NCBI GenBank assembly: GCA_018343915.1
Contig: JABRWF010000004.1
Location: 930,001-994,000, forward strand
Length of the DNA stretch: 64,000 nt
Direction: 5' to 3'
From: Agroathelia rolfsii
Taxonomy: Eukaryota; Basidiomycota; Agaricomycetes; Amylocorticiales; Amylocorticiaceae
Part shown: one piece after another, positions 36,002 to 46,943 of the stretch
How the letters are laid out: each line of letters begins with the position of its first letter
How positions within the stretch are numbered: the first letter of the stretch is position 1
The notes under the pieces: model-generated
Told to the model about the DNA's origin: nothing
Seen by the model: only the letters and a program-made list of their open reading frames with translations
Databases searched by the model: none
Made by a program: the position numbers and the translations under genes

Positions 36002-37950
36002 TTAGGCAGGCAAGCACTGAGAATAGTACTGTTTCCGGATATTAGTACTGGATCGTCATCAAGCAAATCGCATATACTCACAGCATTGGAAACCTTGCAG
36101 ACGTAAGGACTGGCACAAGTGGTAGAGCCTGTGTAACCAATACCACCACATTGACCTGTTTTATTTTTCACTTTGAGTTAGCTTCTAAGAGAATGTATTT
36201 AACGGCTTACCGTATTCAGCTACAGCGCTACCAGTAGGTTTTGCAGAAGAGGTCGTCTTTGTCGATGTGGTGGAGTGGCTCGAGGAGCTGGAAGAGCCAG
36301 AAGAACCGGAAGAAGAGCTAGTGTAAGTCGACCCAATGTCACCGTATTTGATGTTGGAATAGGTAACGGAGGCGGAGGCCTGCTGCGATTCAACAGTGGC
36401 GGGATCACCAGATGTTGCAGAGCAAGGTCCACGGGAAACACCGGGGGTAGAGGGGTTGCCACTCGTTGGCTATCGCAGAGATGATGAGCCCAGGTTCGAA
36501 TTGCATTATACTAACATTACGTACGTAGTTGGAGTCGAGCCAAAGCATTTCAGCTGCATAGTCATCCCAGAGGGACAAGACAAGGACCATGTTGGACAAA
36601 GCCTTGCCCATCTGTCCTAATCTATGGCGGAATGAGTGAATAAATAGTTTTTAGGAAAGTCAGCATGAGCAATACTTACCCGCCGAGAGTCTCGAAGTAG
36701 TTGGTGTCACCGAACTCGGTCTTTTGAGCCTTACAGAAGCTGTCTGTGATCGAGTTTCCTGCAGGAATGTTTGGCTGGTTGACAACGGTGTTCTGGATGA
36801 CTTTGCCGTTCTGGACGTAGAGACGGCGGATCTCAGTCAGAGTACCAGAAGACGTTCCATCGCTAGTAATGAACTGAGTCACAACGGTGAACTTCTTCGT
36901 GGTATCGATACCACTGTCACCCGGTCCGTAGAAGGTCTGGTTACCCATGCGCCATGAGTTGAAGTCGCATCCATCTTTGTCACAGTAGCCTGAGTAGCGT
37001 TCAGAGCCAGCGCCGCAACTACAGAAAAAGGATCAGAAAGAATTATTGATATATTTTTTTCAGGACATACGATGTTCCTGAGCAACGTGTTTGGCCGGAC
37101 ACGCTGCAGGGATGAGGAGTGTATGCAGCGGCAAATTTGTTCGCCTCCCAAATGTCCATTTCTGGGCAGCAGGTGCCGTATGATCCAGTACCAGAGTTGG
37201 CAGAAGTGGCATTCCAGTTGAGGATGTTAGCCTAATTACTGTGAGTTGTTGTGTATATCAACTATGATGGTGCATATACGTACTTCACCGTTGATAAATT
37301 TGATATCTTGAGGGCACTGAGAATCACAGTAGCCCGTTCCATACTGGGCTCCGGCCTTGTTTCCAGGGTATTTGGAGAGGCCACCATCAGCATCCATCTG
37401 TGAAAAGTAGACGGCGCCGTTGAGACCACAACCAAGGTTGCTAACGTCAACATCGAAGGTGAATTCTTGGTTCAAAAGATTGAAGGTCTGGTAGTGGGTG
37501 TTGTCTGCCAATAGATAGACACGAGAGCCGACATTAGTCTGAGAGCCGGTGGTGACAAAGTTCAAGGTGAGAGCGTTGCCGCTCGTAGAAATGCCATAAG
37601 TGCCTTGATAGCATACATTCAGGATGTATTTCAGGTATTAAAGGGAGACTGTACTAACTTGCATAGTTGGCTCCGTCGAGAGCACAGTTGGAAGCACACG
37701 TGACAGGATCAGGGCAGAGTTGACTGTTCCACTGATTACCAGTGTAACAGTTGGTATATCCCGACGTGGAATGAAGCCAGCGCCAGTTGGAGTCAAGAAC
37801 GATGGATTGTGTTGAAGATGTACAACCGCCGCTCTTGGTACACTTGGACACCGTGAGCGAGGGATGAACTTCAGCGGTGTTAGTACCAATCTGCTGAGCA
37901 GAGGCTACAGCCAAGAGTGTGAAAGACAAGAGAGCAGCGGTAGGAAACAT
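36002..37950 (-). CDS. cbh1: GH7 cellobiohydrolase with C-terminal CBM1
   Basis: Secreted exo-cellulase releasing cellobiose from cellulose chain ends, acting outside the cell. ATG 37950 starts the signal peptide [20 protein letters not shown]. The catalytic domain shows [23 protein letters not shown] in part, [16 protein letters not shown], and the GH7 active-site signature [12 protein letters not shown] (nucleophile Glu, Asp, acid/base Glu). Many paired cysteines follow ([18 protein letters not shown]). [29 protein letters not shown] and MLWLDSNYP follow in order. A Ser/Thr-rich linker leads to a CBM1 with [13 protein letters not shown] and YYSQCL, ending PA* at 36002 after a last intron. 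About 510 residues, six or so introns. The long active-site loops of true cellobiohydrolases seem present, which favours CBH over endoglucanase. Confidence 0.96.
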
Positions 37951-38366
37951 ATTTCGCAGCTAATGAAGCTAGTCGTGAAGACTGATGAAGACTGTAGGCC
38001 ATCGAGGATGAGCTTTTATGCCAGAGCAGAGATCATCCGGATGATGTATGGCTGACTGTCGGGAAAAGTGCAAGCAATTAGGTCTTGGCAATGCTTGCTT
38101 TTCAATGTGTACTGCAGATGGACCTGTGCCGGAAAACAAACAAGTGCGTCGTTCATTATGATGTTCAGGTACGAGAACACGCTTGGACCGGCCAAGTGGC
38201 TTCAGATCATCGGCACGTGATCCACAATGATGTCGAGAAAAAGCAGTAGTGTTCTGGAAATATCAGAAACTTTGCGACGATTTGCCGTATTTACACTTAA
38301 CAGCTGCCTGAGAAAAAGACCGAAGGAACACCGAATCACTTGCTAGGGAAAATGCCAACTGGCTCG

Positions 38367-38372
38367 GTGGGG
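38367..38372 (+). promoter_or_regulatory. CreA/Mig1-type site GTGGGG
   Basis: Matches SYGGRG, the known carbon-catabolite-repressor site in filamentous fungi, about 417 bp upstream of the GH7 start. Such short motifs occur by chance, so the call is tentative. Confidence 0.3.
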
Positions 38373-39146
38373 ATCTTGTGACTTTCTGGATGCATATTTG
38401 ACGGAGCCAAGCGTTTTATTCCTGTTAAGTCAGATGTAATGCGGCCAGTTCGGAAAAATACCGAAATAAAGCACTGATGGCTCCGTCATGAGGGGTATTG
38501 AGCGTAGTGCTTTGGAGCGGTACTAGGGGATGAGTTCAAGGTCTAATATTGTGGCGCTCTGACAGGAGAACATAGAACTAGATCTAGAACTTGGTCCATC
38601 TTCGAAGGTCTGGTTGGAGAACAGTTGTTAAGTTGTATGATTAGCATAAGCGATTGATCCCTGAGTCAGCAATTGTAGCTTGGAGAGAAAGGAAGAAAGC
38701 AAGCAAACAAGAAAGGCCGATTCGTCGCACATTCGATACAACACTCGACCCAAGAATACATGGCATCTTGAAGAATCCCTTTCTTCAGTTTGATTTACAT
38801 ACCATTATGCCATAACTGTGATCCAAGTGTCGAAACGGGGATCCTCTGACTAATAATTGTACGCATACCCCTACATCGTATCGATGGCATCAGTGGCCAG
38901 GGAGCAACACAAGAACGAATTCGACCAAGACAATATTCGTAATTGCTAAACAATAACAGCCTGAACTACACGAGTAGGTTATTTCACACTATTAAGAATT
39001 ATCGGAACAGCTGGTTGTTATAAATAGACAATTGAGGATAGTTTAAGTACTAATAGTATAAGCCCAAGTATCCAATCCTTATTGGGTTCTTGCTTTGGTT
39101 CAAGTCACGGCACTACCCGGGCCCCGGGCTCAGAATCGTTTGATGG

Positions 39147-39170
39147 AAACACTCACGCATCGTCAATACA
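39147..39170 (+). repeat. 24-bp exact direct repeat, copy 1
   Basis: Identical to 39698-39721 (core cactcacgcatcgtcaatac), with 551 bp from start to start. The intervening DNA shows no gene. Confidence 0.7.
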
Positions 39171-39329
39171 GCTTTGTATTCAAGTATCGTGTAGGCTTCT
39201 TGTGAGAAAAGCGAGCCAGCCAGTATTAATTCAAAAGCAGGATATTATTTCGCTTGTCGTTGTACTTGGACGCGGTACGCGGACAAACGAATGAGATAGC
39301 TACTACAAAAAACCGTCGCTACATAAGGT

Positions 39330-39348
39330 GGTCACGCGTAGCGTGACC
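39330..39348. repeat. Short palindrome
   Basis: GGTCACGC and GCGTGACC flank a 3-base centre. It may be a transposon-end relic or a chance palindrome. Confidence 0.4.
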
Positions 39349-39697
39349 GTGACTCCGTGATTCCCATTGAGGCATGGATTGCCTATTCTAATACTTCTGT
39401 GACTAGTCATCATTAACTCGCTATATACGTCTGGTGTACGGCAAACCAACTCATTCAGTTACAAGCCGACGTCGAGCGCCTGCGCAATGGCGACACATCT
39501 GCATCACTCATAGGTCCATATGACTTCTTTTTTGTCTGCAAACACAAATGGCTTATTTCTCGTTATGCAGTTCACTCCTAGTTAGGACAGATATCTATTT
39601 CGCTCCCTGCCGTGCAAAGAACTATCGATGATTACGACTCTATGGCAAGGTGGGAAATTATCAAAGCCAAGCAAGAAAAGGCCCAAATGCACGTACT

Positions 39698-39721
39698 AAA
39701 CACTCACGCATCGTCAATACA
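39698..39721 (+). repeat. 24-bp exact direct repeat, copy 2
   Basis: Second copy of the repeat at 39147-39170. The flanking sequences differ on both sides. Confidence 0.7.
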
Positions 39722-39975
39722 CCATGGCGTCGTTGGAGTGTATTATTTTCAGGCTCCACTGGGCTTTGGCACCATGATTGCTGGTGAATTCAAGCTTCAA
39801 TGAGATCATCCCTCGTTGAGCGTGACAACAGGGTGACTACGTCTGTATTTGGATGATTTTGTTCTCATGCCCTGAATCTCACTCTAGTTGAAGGTTTTTT
39901 TTGTGATAACTGATCTCGGAGGCATTGAAAATTAATATTTCAGAGTATAGAGCACTTAGAATCAAATTTTGTTTG

Positions 39976-40290
39976 TGTAGAATGTGTTGGAACTACAATC
40001 CATGCGGTTCGAAGCATTAGATTTAAGATCACATGATTAAGTTTTTTATTTTTATTTTTATTACGTTTATATACCACATCATGTACTAAAAACAAACTAC
40101 ATTGTAATAAGGGCTATAGTGTAAGTTACGCAGTATAGGGAAGTGTGGTGTGTAGTGGCATAAGGGTTATTATGATGGAAATACTGGAAAGGTTAGCAAA
40201 CCAGTTGATTGTGTTGTGGTAATTAACGCCTAGTGATAAATTTAATCGCTGCGTCGAACGCACGGATTGCAACACATGCTATCTTACTAA
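39976..40290. mobile_element. MITE-like element with degenerate terminal inverted repeats
   Basis: The left end (about 39979-40025: gtgttggaactacaatcc, atgcggttcgaagcat) pairs with the right end reversed (about 40235-40285: gtgttgcaatcc, gtgcgttcgacgca). The core at 40058-40157 recurs at 21485-21576, and the left terminal repeat recurs inverted at 21690-21745. Two related copies about 18.5 kb apart and no coding capacity fit a non-autonomous DNA transposon. No clear target-site duplication was identified. Confidence 0.6.
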
Positions 40291-41071
40291 TTCGTTTGAC
40301 TTATGAACGATTTCTTCTGTTCTATTCTACTGTACTTAAATCCTAAAAAGAGCTCTGTTCACTCTTTGTTGGGTCAACGCTAGTGACTTGCCCTCTTGTG
40401 TCTATGCGATCCATCTCGCCCCTTCTTAGTTTCCTCTGTCGTAATCTCTTCCCCTATCTTTCTCGCCCTCTCACTCACTCACTTGTCACAGAAGTATAAA
40501 TTCTTTCCAGATTTGAAAGCCCTGTCATTCTTAATTCCATGCCGCATTTCTTTAACAGGCTTATACTTCAAGTTTGCGTGACTCAAGAGGGCATGGCAGA
40601 TGCATTCTAAATGGTATAATCTAATTTTCTGGCACTTATATCATTATATTCATATGTAGTACGATGGACAATGCAAAAAGTTATATTGGATGCAAGAGAA
40701 GGAAACAGAAATCACAGAAATCTTTTTTGCATATAGTTAAGCAGCTTGATTAGGTTGTAGAAAGTGAGATTGGGTTGGATGCAGCTGCGTAAATGACGGG
40801 CCTAGCTTCTCCTTGCACACAGTATATTTATTGATATTGATATTCAAGTCCAGCTGTCGAAAGCAACGCGCAACCTAAAGCATCGCATTCGCTTCTTTGG
40901 CCAGGGTTGTCCGAGTCTGCGCAACCGCTCCTTCTAGCTGTCACGATTTACTGCTGCCGTCTTTCAGACCACTGGTCCACCAGTACTTCCAGCACTTTGG
41001 CTCATTTCATATATTCTATTCAAGTCCTCTCCAGTAGGTAACTCATACTTTTGTAATAGCTTGAACAAAAA

Positions 41072-41443
41072 ATGTCTAGTGCCCCTCTTTCCTCCTCCCA
41101 AGACTACACCGCAATCGAAGACCGTTACTCTGAATACGTCACCGAAGGCGTAGCTGGCTTCAAGCACGGATTACCAGAATACCGGACTAAGATACCACCA
41201 GTTATTTTCCCGAGCTTCAGATTCAGGCACATAGTACCCATAATACTGCGGCATGACCGGTTGAAGCGGGACGGGTCCCATATTAATGACGTTACACTTG
41301 CTCCAATCTTCGAAGAAATGCTCGGGGAAGTTTTGGAAATTCCCCGCCTCACGCGTGAGGTGTTGGCCGTGTTGGATGGGCAGCTTCGCGATGGCCCAAA
41401 CGAGCGCAGTCTGAACCTTGGTAAAGTCGATAACTTGTGGTAG
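41072..41443 (+). CDS. Doubtful hypothetical ORF
   Basis: A 123-residue open frame from ATG 41072, preceded by an A-rich leader, starting MSSAPLSSSQDYTAIEDRY and ending KVDNLW*. It contains no motif or family I recognise, no signal peptide and no membrane segment. The composition is ordinary (mixed charged and hydrophobic residues). The minus strand of the same DNA is also partly open. It could be a small lineage-specific gene, a relic, or chance; support is weak. Confidence 0.25.
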   Translation: MSSAPLSSSQDYTAIEDRYSEYVTEGVAGFKHGLPEYRTKIPPVIFPSFRFRHIVPIILRHDRLKRDGSHINDVTLAPIFEEMLGEVLEIPRLTREVLAVLDGQLRDGPNERSLNLGKVDNLW

Positions 41444-41877
41444 CTAAATCCGCTGTGAAACTGCGTGCAACACCGCCACCGACGAAACGAGGGTGGGGCG
41501 TAGTATAAAGGCTTGAGCTTGAGGTTCTCAGTAGGGTTCTGTAAGAAAGTACCAAAAAGGAATAGCTGAATTGTAAGTAAAGGGGCGTGCCTTAAAGTAG
41601 GAACTCGAGCTTTCTTGCAGGACCCTAGTTCTCAGGCTACTTAACCCAGAGCATCATATGCACGACGGTGCCGGTCTGTCTCAGGCTGCCGCAGTGACTC
41701 GAGAAGATTCATTGAACAGTCACTTGCCACTGCGCTTTGATACCCTCGATAATATTGAATTGACGAAGTGACTAATAATGCGGGTGGTAGGATCTTCAGC
41801 TGATACGAGAATTCCCGACATATATATACCTCATAAAGGAGAATGGGTGAACTGACTAGCCATTGGCTACTACTCTC
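41444..41877. other. P450 upstream region
   Basis: About 430 bp before the P450 start, with a TATA-like tatatatac at 41821-41829, about 50 bp before the ATG. No other feature. Confidence 0.5.
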
Positions 41878-44249
41878 ATGATGATGAATCGGGCCCTTGC
41901 TTTCATGCCTGAAATACTGTCAGTGTTATTGGTCACTTGGCTGCTCCTGAGAATACTCCGAGCTCGTATGCACAAACCGCAGAATTCCATCGACAACGTT
42001 CCAGGACCCGAAAATGGTTCTTTCCTTGCTGGTGAGCAGTACTCCTGTATTCCATTACGGACATTAGGCCGAGAGGTTGGCTTGACCTTTTATCCGATAA
42101 TTTAGGTAACCTCCAGCAATTCTTTGCTCCTGACTCATGGGGGTGGCATGCCAATAATATTGCCAGATATGGCAGAGTTATGAGGCTCTGGGGTCCTTTC
42201 AGATCCAAGTTACTTTGGGTGTCTGATCCTCTAGCCCTTCACCATATTTTTCTGAAAGATGCACACATCTACGAAGAACCAAAGTTTCTACTCGAGTAAA
42301 TAGCTTGAAATGTATTCGTTCACGGGAGCTCATCACTTACACTTCTACACAGGAGTTCTAGGATTACAATTGGCAAAGGTCTCTTATCAGTTACAGGCAA
42401 GCGTTTACTTAAGACAATCGAGTGTTTGCTCATGCATGAATGTCCAGGGGATGTGCATAAGAGACAACGCAAGATGTTGAATCCCATCTTCTCAACCAAA
42501 CATATGAAATTCATGATTCCAATCTTCTATGATATTGCCAAGATGCTTGGTGGTGCCATTGCAAGAGAAGTTGCTGGCGGCCCGAAGGAAGTTGATATGC
42601 TTATGTGGGTATCCAGAACAGCACTCGAACTCGTCGGTGTAGCCGGTCTTGGCTATTCATTCGAGTCATTCGACAATGACTCGTCTCCTTCTGTCTACGC
42701 AAAAGCAGTGAAAGAATTCCAGTGAGTTGAGCAAAGAATTTCTCATATTCTGCGTCATTTCTCAATACAATCCAGACCTGCCTCGATGCAAAAGACCATC
42801 ATGCTGGGAAGGCAATTCCTCTTGGGAATTACGAGCCATTTTCCAGATGCCATCACAAGGTTTATTGTAGATCGTGTCCCATTTGAGCCTTTACAAAAGA
42901 TCGTAAGCCAATCGTCCCTTGTTTGATCGAGGCGGCGCTAACACTATATTCGCAGAAAACCTTGGTCGACATTATGTATTCTACCTCAATCGAGGTCGTG
43001 GAACAGAAGCGCCGTGCCCTCAAGGAAGGTGATGAAGCCACAGTGAACCAGATTGGTCAAGGAAAAGATATAATAGGCATTTTATGTATGCACACCAATA
43101 ACGTTTGGTACATGATTGATGAGATGCAGTTCCTTTATTGTAAATAGTGAGAGCTAACATGGAAGCCGCGCCTGAGGACCGTCTACCGGAAGAAGAAGTG
43201 ATTGGTCAAATGTCGTAAGTCTAAAACTTGTACCATCTTCCATTATCATAGCAGTATTGATCGTGAAATCAACACTCCAGGACGCTAATCTTTGCCGCAT
43301 TTGATACTACTTCTTCAGCTTTATCGAGAATCCTCCATTTACTTGCTGAACACATAGATGTGCAAGAAAAGCTGAGAGAAGAGGTAACTGCGGCTCAACA
43401 AGACGGCGACCTCGATTTCGAGAGGCTTTTTACTCTTCCATATCTCGAAGCAGTATGCAGAGAGACATTGAGAGTGTAGGGAAACTTTTTTTTTCTCTTT
43501 TTAGAAAATCCTCTCGACTGACATATCTCAGACACGCTCCTGTCCCAAATCTGACTCGAGAGTAAGTTTATGACTTAAAGAAAATCCAGAAGTTCGGTCT
43601 TAGACTTGCTACCAGGGTTCTTCAAGACGTTGTTCTACCGCTCTCCACACCCATCAAGGGCAATGATGGTAGCGAACTCAACAGCATATTTCTCCCTGCG
43701 GGATTACTCCTAAACACTGGCATAGTGGCTTGCAATACGGATAAACTCATCTGGGGCGAGGATGCCCATGAGTGGAAGCCTGAAAGATGGTTAAAGCCAC
43801 TACCGGAAAGCGTAACAGACGCAAGGATCCCGGGTGTATATGCCAACTTGTACGTATAGTGCTTTCTGCCTATCTCGATCGCTGAAGATTATTCATGAGC
43901 GGAACATAATAGGATGACATTCTCTGGTGGTGGCCGTTCTTGCATGTAAGTAGCCATAACTGATTTTGCCATTCCTATCTAACTCATCTAAATCTTTACC
44001 AGAGGCTTTAAATTCTCTCAGCTTGAGATGAGTGAGTAACTTACAAACATGTATGAGTTTTCCGAGTTGGCATGCTCACCAGAAACTGCAGAGGTTGTTC
44101 TGGCCGTTCTTCTGCAGTCATTCAAGTTTGAACCAGCTGAAGGTAAAGAAATACGTTTCAACATGTCCATCATTCAGTGGCCGCAGGTAGTAGGTGGTCC
44201 GAACAAGCCAATGCTGCCACTGAAAGTCTCGCTCGTCCAGCACGAGTAA
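41878..44249 (+). CDS. Cytochrome P450 monooxygenase
   Basis: Haem-thiolate monooxygenase anchored in the ER membrane by its N-terminus. The first in-frame ATG is 41878 (MMMNRALAFMPEILSVLL, a hydrophobic anchor followed by RILRARMHKP). The proline region reads NVPGPENGSFLAG. Next come HKRQRKMLNPIFS (helix C), the I-helix FAAFDTTSSALSR with the acid-threonine pair, the ExxR motif EAVCRETLRVH, the PERW motif KPERWL, and the haem loop FSGGGRSCIGFKFSQLEM with the cysteine ligand. An intron falls inside the haem loop and another just after QLEM, so Met joins KVVLAVLLQ. Ends SLVQHE* at 44249. About ten introns, roughly 535 residues. No break seen. Substrate cannot be predicted; basidiomycetes carry many such P450s. 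Confidence 0.93.
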
Positions 44250-44629
44250 TGCCATACACTTCGTTTTAAATTCTCCGACATGATCAATCCATTATTCACC
44301 ACTCAGTCTTAATCTACATACGTGTACCTCTATCCATTAATATAGTCTTGGTTTAAGTATTTAATTGCTCGTTGTAAGCAATTCCAAATGCTATGTTGTC
44401 TTTTACCGAGTGTGGAATCGTTGAGACCCATCGATGTTCGCAATTGGTAATCTATGGTAAACAATCGTCCAAAATGTCAAAGACACCTAAACGTAGATCT
44501 TTTTATACACGCATAAACCAGAACCACTTATCTAGTAGTTCATTAAAAAAAAAAAAAAAAAAAGCAAATAAAGAGGAGCTTTCAAATATTGAATGCAGCG
44601 CGCAATCGCATCATCCAGCATCAAATCAC
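44250..44629. other. Convergent intergenic region with poly-A tract
   Basis: About 380 bp between the P450 and permease stops. It contains a run of about 19 A near 44546-44564. No gene. Confidence 0.55.
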
Positions 44630-46640
44630 TCAAAACCCATGCCACCGCCGTTCGGCCCACCTAAATGGCAGATAGAGCAAAAAGCTGATCGCAAACGCCA
44701 ACTCGAACCCAATATCACCCGTATGCACGGCTATCGGACCGGTGAACCATACCTGGTCCATCGACGGCACCACGAGGCCAGCAGAGCAGATGCCCGCGCT
44801 GAGGGCGGCTATGCCCCACGGCAGGCGGCGGGGATGGTTCCAGTCGTCAAGGTTGTACGCGTGGAAGTGGCCGCGGCGGAAGACGAGATGTTCGCAGACA
44901 ACGATCGCGACGTAAGCTCCGGCCCAGTAGGAGATGAGCCCAAGGAAGTCGGTGAGTGTATCGTAGAAGCGATGAGAACCGACAATGGCTAGTGGGAGGA
45001 CACTAATCAAGGGTGAGCGGAAGACGTCATAAAATAAGGTCAATAGAACATCTTACATGGCGGTAGCAACAATGGAGAATACGTAGCGAGGCACATCCAC
45101 AAGTATGGGAAGAACAATTTGACAGTTGAGACCAATTGAATAGAAGGTTGCCGCTGTATCACACCAGTTTACTGATGTCTTTAATCGAAACATAAAGGGA
45201 ATGGCACTTACTGATATTTCCTGCTACACTGAGCGCAAGCAGTACAGTAAGGAATTTTCCGAAGCCTCCCACGGGCTGTAGCATGGCCTCTAAGAGGCCG
45301 CCGATGTTGCCATCGCCGTATCCGTTCGACCATGATGGCACCTGTGAAATGGCTCCACCAACTACAGCGCCCAAACATTGTAGCGGTATCTGAGATGCAT
45401 ATATTCAGTTTCCAGGTAGCTTTTCCTCATATACCAAACACGTACAATTGCCACAAGGAATCCAAGATAAGTTAAGACAAATATTTTGACACTGATCAAT
45501 TTATAATCAGTCAATTATATTGTGGTTGTGGTTGATGTGTTTACCTTGAAATACGAGGATCATAATAAATCGTGAAATCAGACGCGAGTGATGAATAAGT
45601 TATGACAAAGCCAGCGATAGTAGATGCAAAAGTGAGTATCGTCGATGCTGAAGCAGGTTCGGGTGATTTGAAATCATTGAGGTATTTGCCCCCCAAGCCG
45701 AGGGTAACGATGAAAGTAACAAAAACCGGGATCCATGCGATGCGTTCATACCAGTTTAGTACCCGGTAGCCGCAGAAGGAAACCTATGTATGGTGTGTAT
45801 GTCAGGCTCTAGACTTGACGGCATCACAGATACGACTGACCAACAAAGACATAACGGTAATGATGACGATTCCAACACTAACAAACGATCAGACTTGTTC
45901 ATAAAATGAGCGTAGGATTGGGAAACTCACGTCCAGCTAAGTCTGTTGTCAGTAACGCTGGCCAATGTTTGTCCACCAAGTATACTGTTTAATGTGGAAA
46001 AGCCTAACATGACGACCAAGTTGAACAGGCATGGTATGATCACTCCGAAGTATCTACCTGGATTGGTAAGAAAGTGCAATGATTATAAGAGCGAAGCGCA
46101 TAGACTGACCCAAATGAGTACCGAGCCTGGACCATCTGGCGCAAACCGAGCTTTGGGCCCCAGGTACTCCTATCATCACGGTCAGAACTAGTATGAGTCC
46201 AGAGGTTGAACAGACGTACAAGTATGCAGGCGGTAAGCAGCATAACATATTGAAGAAGAGAATGACCAGACAAGAGTCACGAAGTCCCAGACCAAAGCCG
46301 ATAGGACCCAACGTCCCTGCTGAGAAGCTGTAGAAGCATGTCCATGATATCACCATCTGCCATTGAATATAGAGAGCGTAACATACGACAGGATGTTGAA
46401 GTTGGCCGTAAACCAGAGAAAGAATATTTTGTAGCTCTGGCTGTCAACGCGGTCAACCAAGGGCACAGGCTGGATGCCTAAAAGCTGAGAAAGTGAGAAT
46501 AAAGTGCTTTGAAACAACAACAGTTTATGCTGACCGCGAGACTCTACACCGAGCTTCTTCAACCGGTCCAGAGACCAATTCTCATAGTACTCATGGACCG
46601 AATCCTTGTCCAACTCTACATCTTCTGGACGATTGATCAT
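44630..46640 (-). CDS. FCY2: Purine-cytosine permease (NCS1 nucleobase:cation symporter)
   Basis: Plasma-membrane importer of purines and cytosine by cation symport. ATG 46640 (MINRPEDVELDKDSVHEYYE). The conserved run is IQPVPLVDRVDSQSYKIFF, WFTANFNILS, FSAGTLGPIGFGLGLRDSC and WGPKLGLRQMVQARYSFG, the NCS1 signature region. Later segments are VPSWSNGYGDGNIGGLLEAM, GGFGKFLTVLLALSVAGNI, FYDTLTDFLGLISYWAGAY and CEHLVFRRG. The C-terminus is DQVWFTGPIAVHTGDIGF and ends RRWHGF* at 44630. About twelve membrane spans are expected; about eight introns, roughly 500 residues. Specific substrates are inferred from the fungal FCY2 subfamily, not shown by the sequence. It shares a 303-bp divergent promoter region with the MOB gene. 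Confidence 0.92.
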
Positions 46641-46943
46641 GATCGAGGTAGTGGACCAAGACGCGAATGCCGAGGCCGCCCACTCTTACATGATGGAGCT
46701 TTTCTGACCCGGTGCCTATGGAACTCTCGTCACGGATGGACACTCGCCTAATCATAAAAAAATGATACTCACATCTCCGGAAGTATATCTCCAAATGCGG
46801 AAGGTGGTTCGGGGCAAGGGGCGAACCGATCGAACGCTGCCGAGTCAGGAAAGTCTGGACACAACCAAACGTCCAGTTCAGCTTCCAGTCGCCAGTCGTC
46901 TTTGGCTGTCCCCGCATCCGCTCTCGCTGCAGACGATTAAAAA
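46641..46943. other. Divergent promoter, permease / MOB
   Basis: 303 bp between two outward-facing start codons. A minus-strand reading frame covers it but has no support. No known motif stands out. Confidence 0.5.

Larger units (their letters stand above)
37951..41071. other. GH7 promoter and gene-poor repeat-bearing region
   Basis: A 3.1-kb stretch. The left part is the cellobiohydrolase promoter with a TATA-like cataaaag (minus strand, about 38014-38021) and a CreA-type site. From 38.9 kb it carries an exact 24-bp direct repeat (39147-39170 and 39698-39721), an 8-bp-arm palindrome (39330-39348) and a MITE-like element (about 39976-40290). Small ORFs at 39082-39294, 39612-39803 and 40396-40581 have no family features. 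Confidence 0.55.

Noticed and set aside
1234..44249. One large biosynthetic gene cluster from the NRPS-like gene to the P450
   Set aside because: Cyclophilin, IKS1, uS8m and cellobiohydrolase genes lie between the candidate enzymes, so proximity alone does not support a single cluster.
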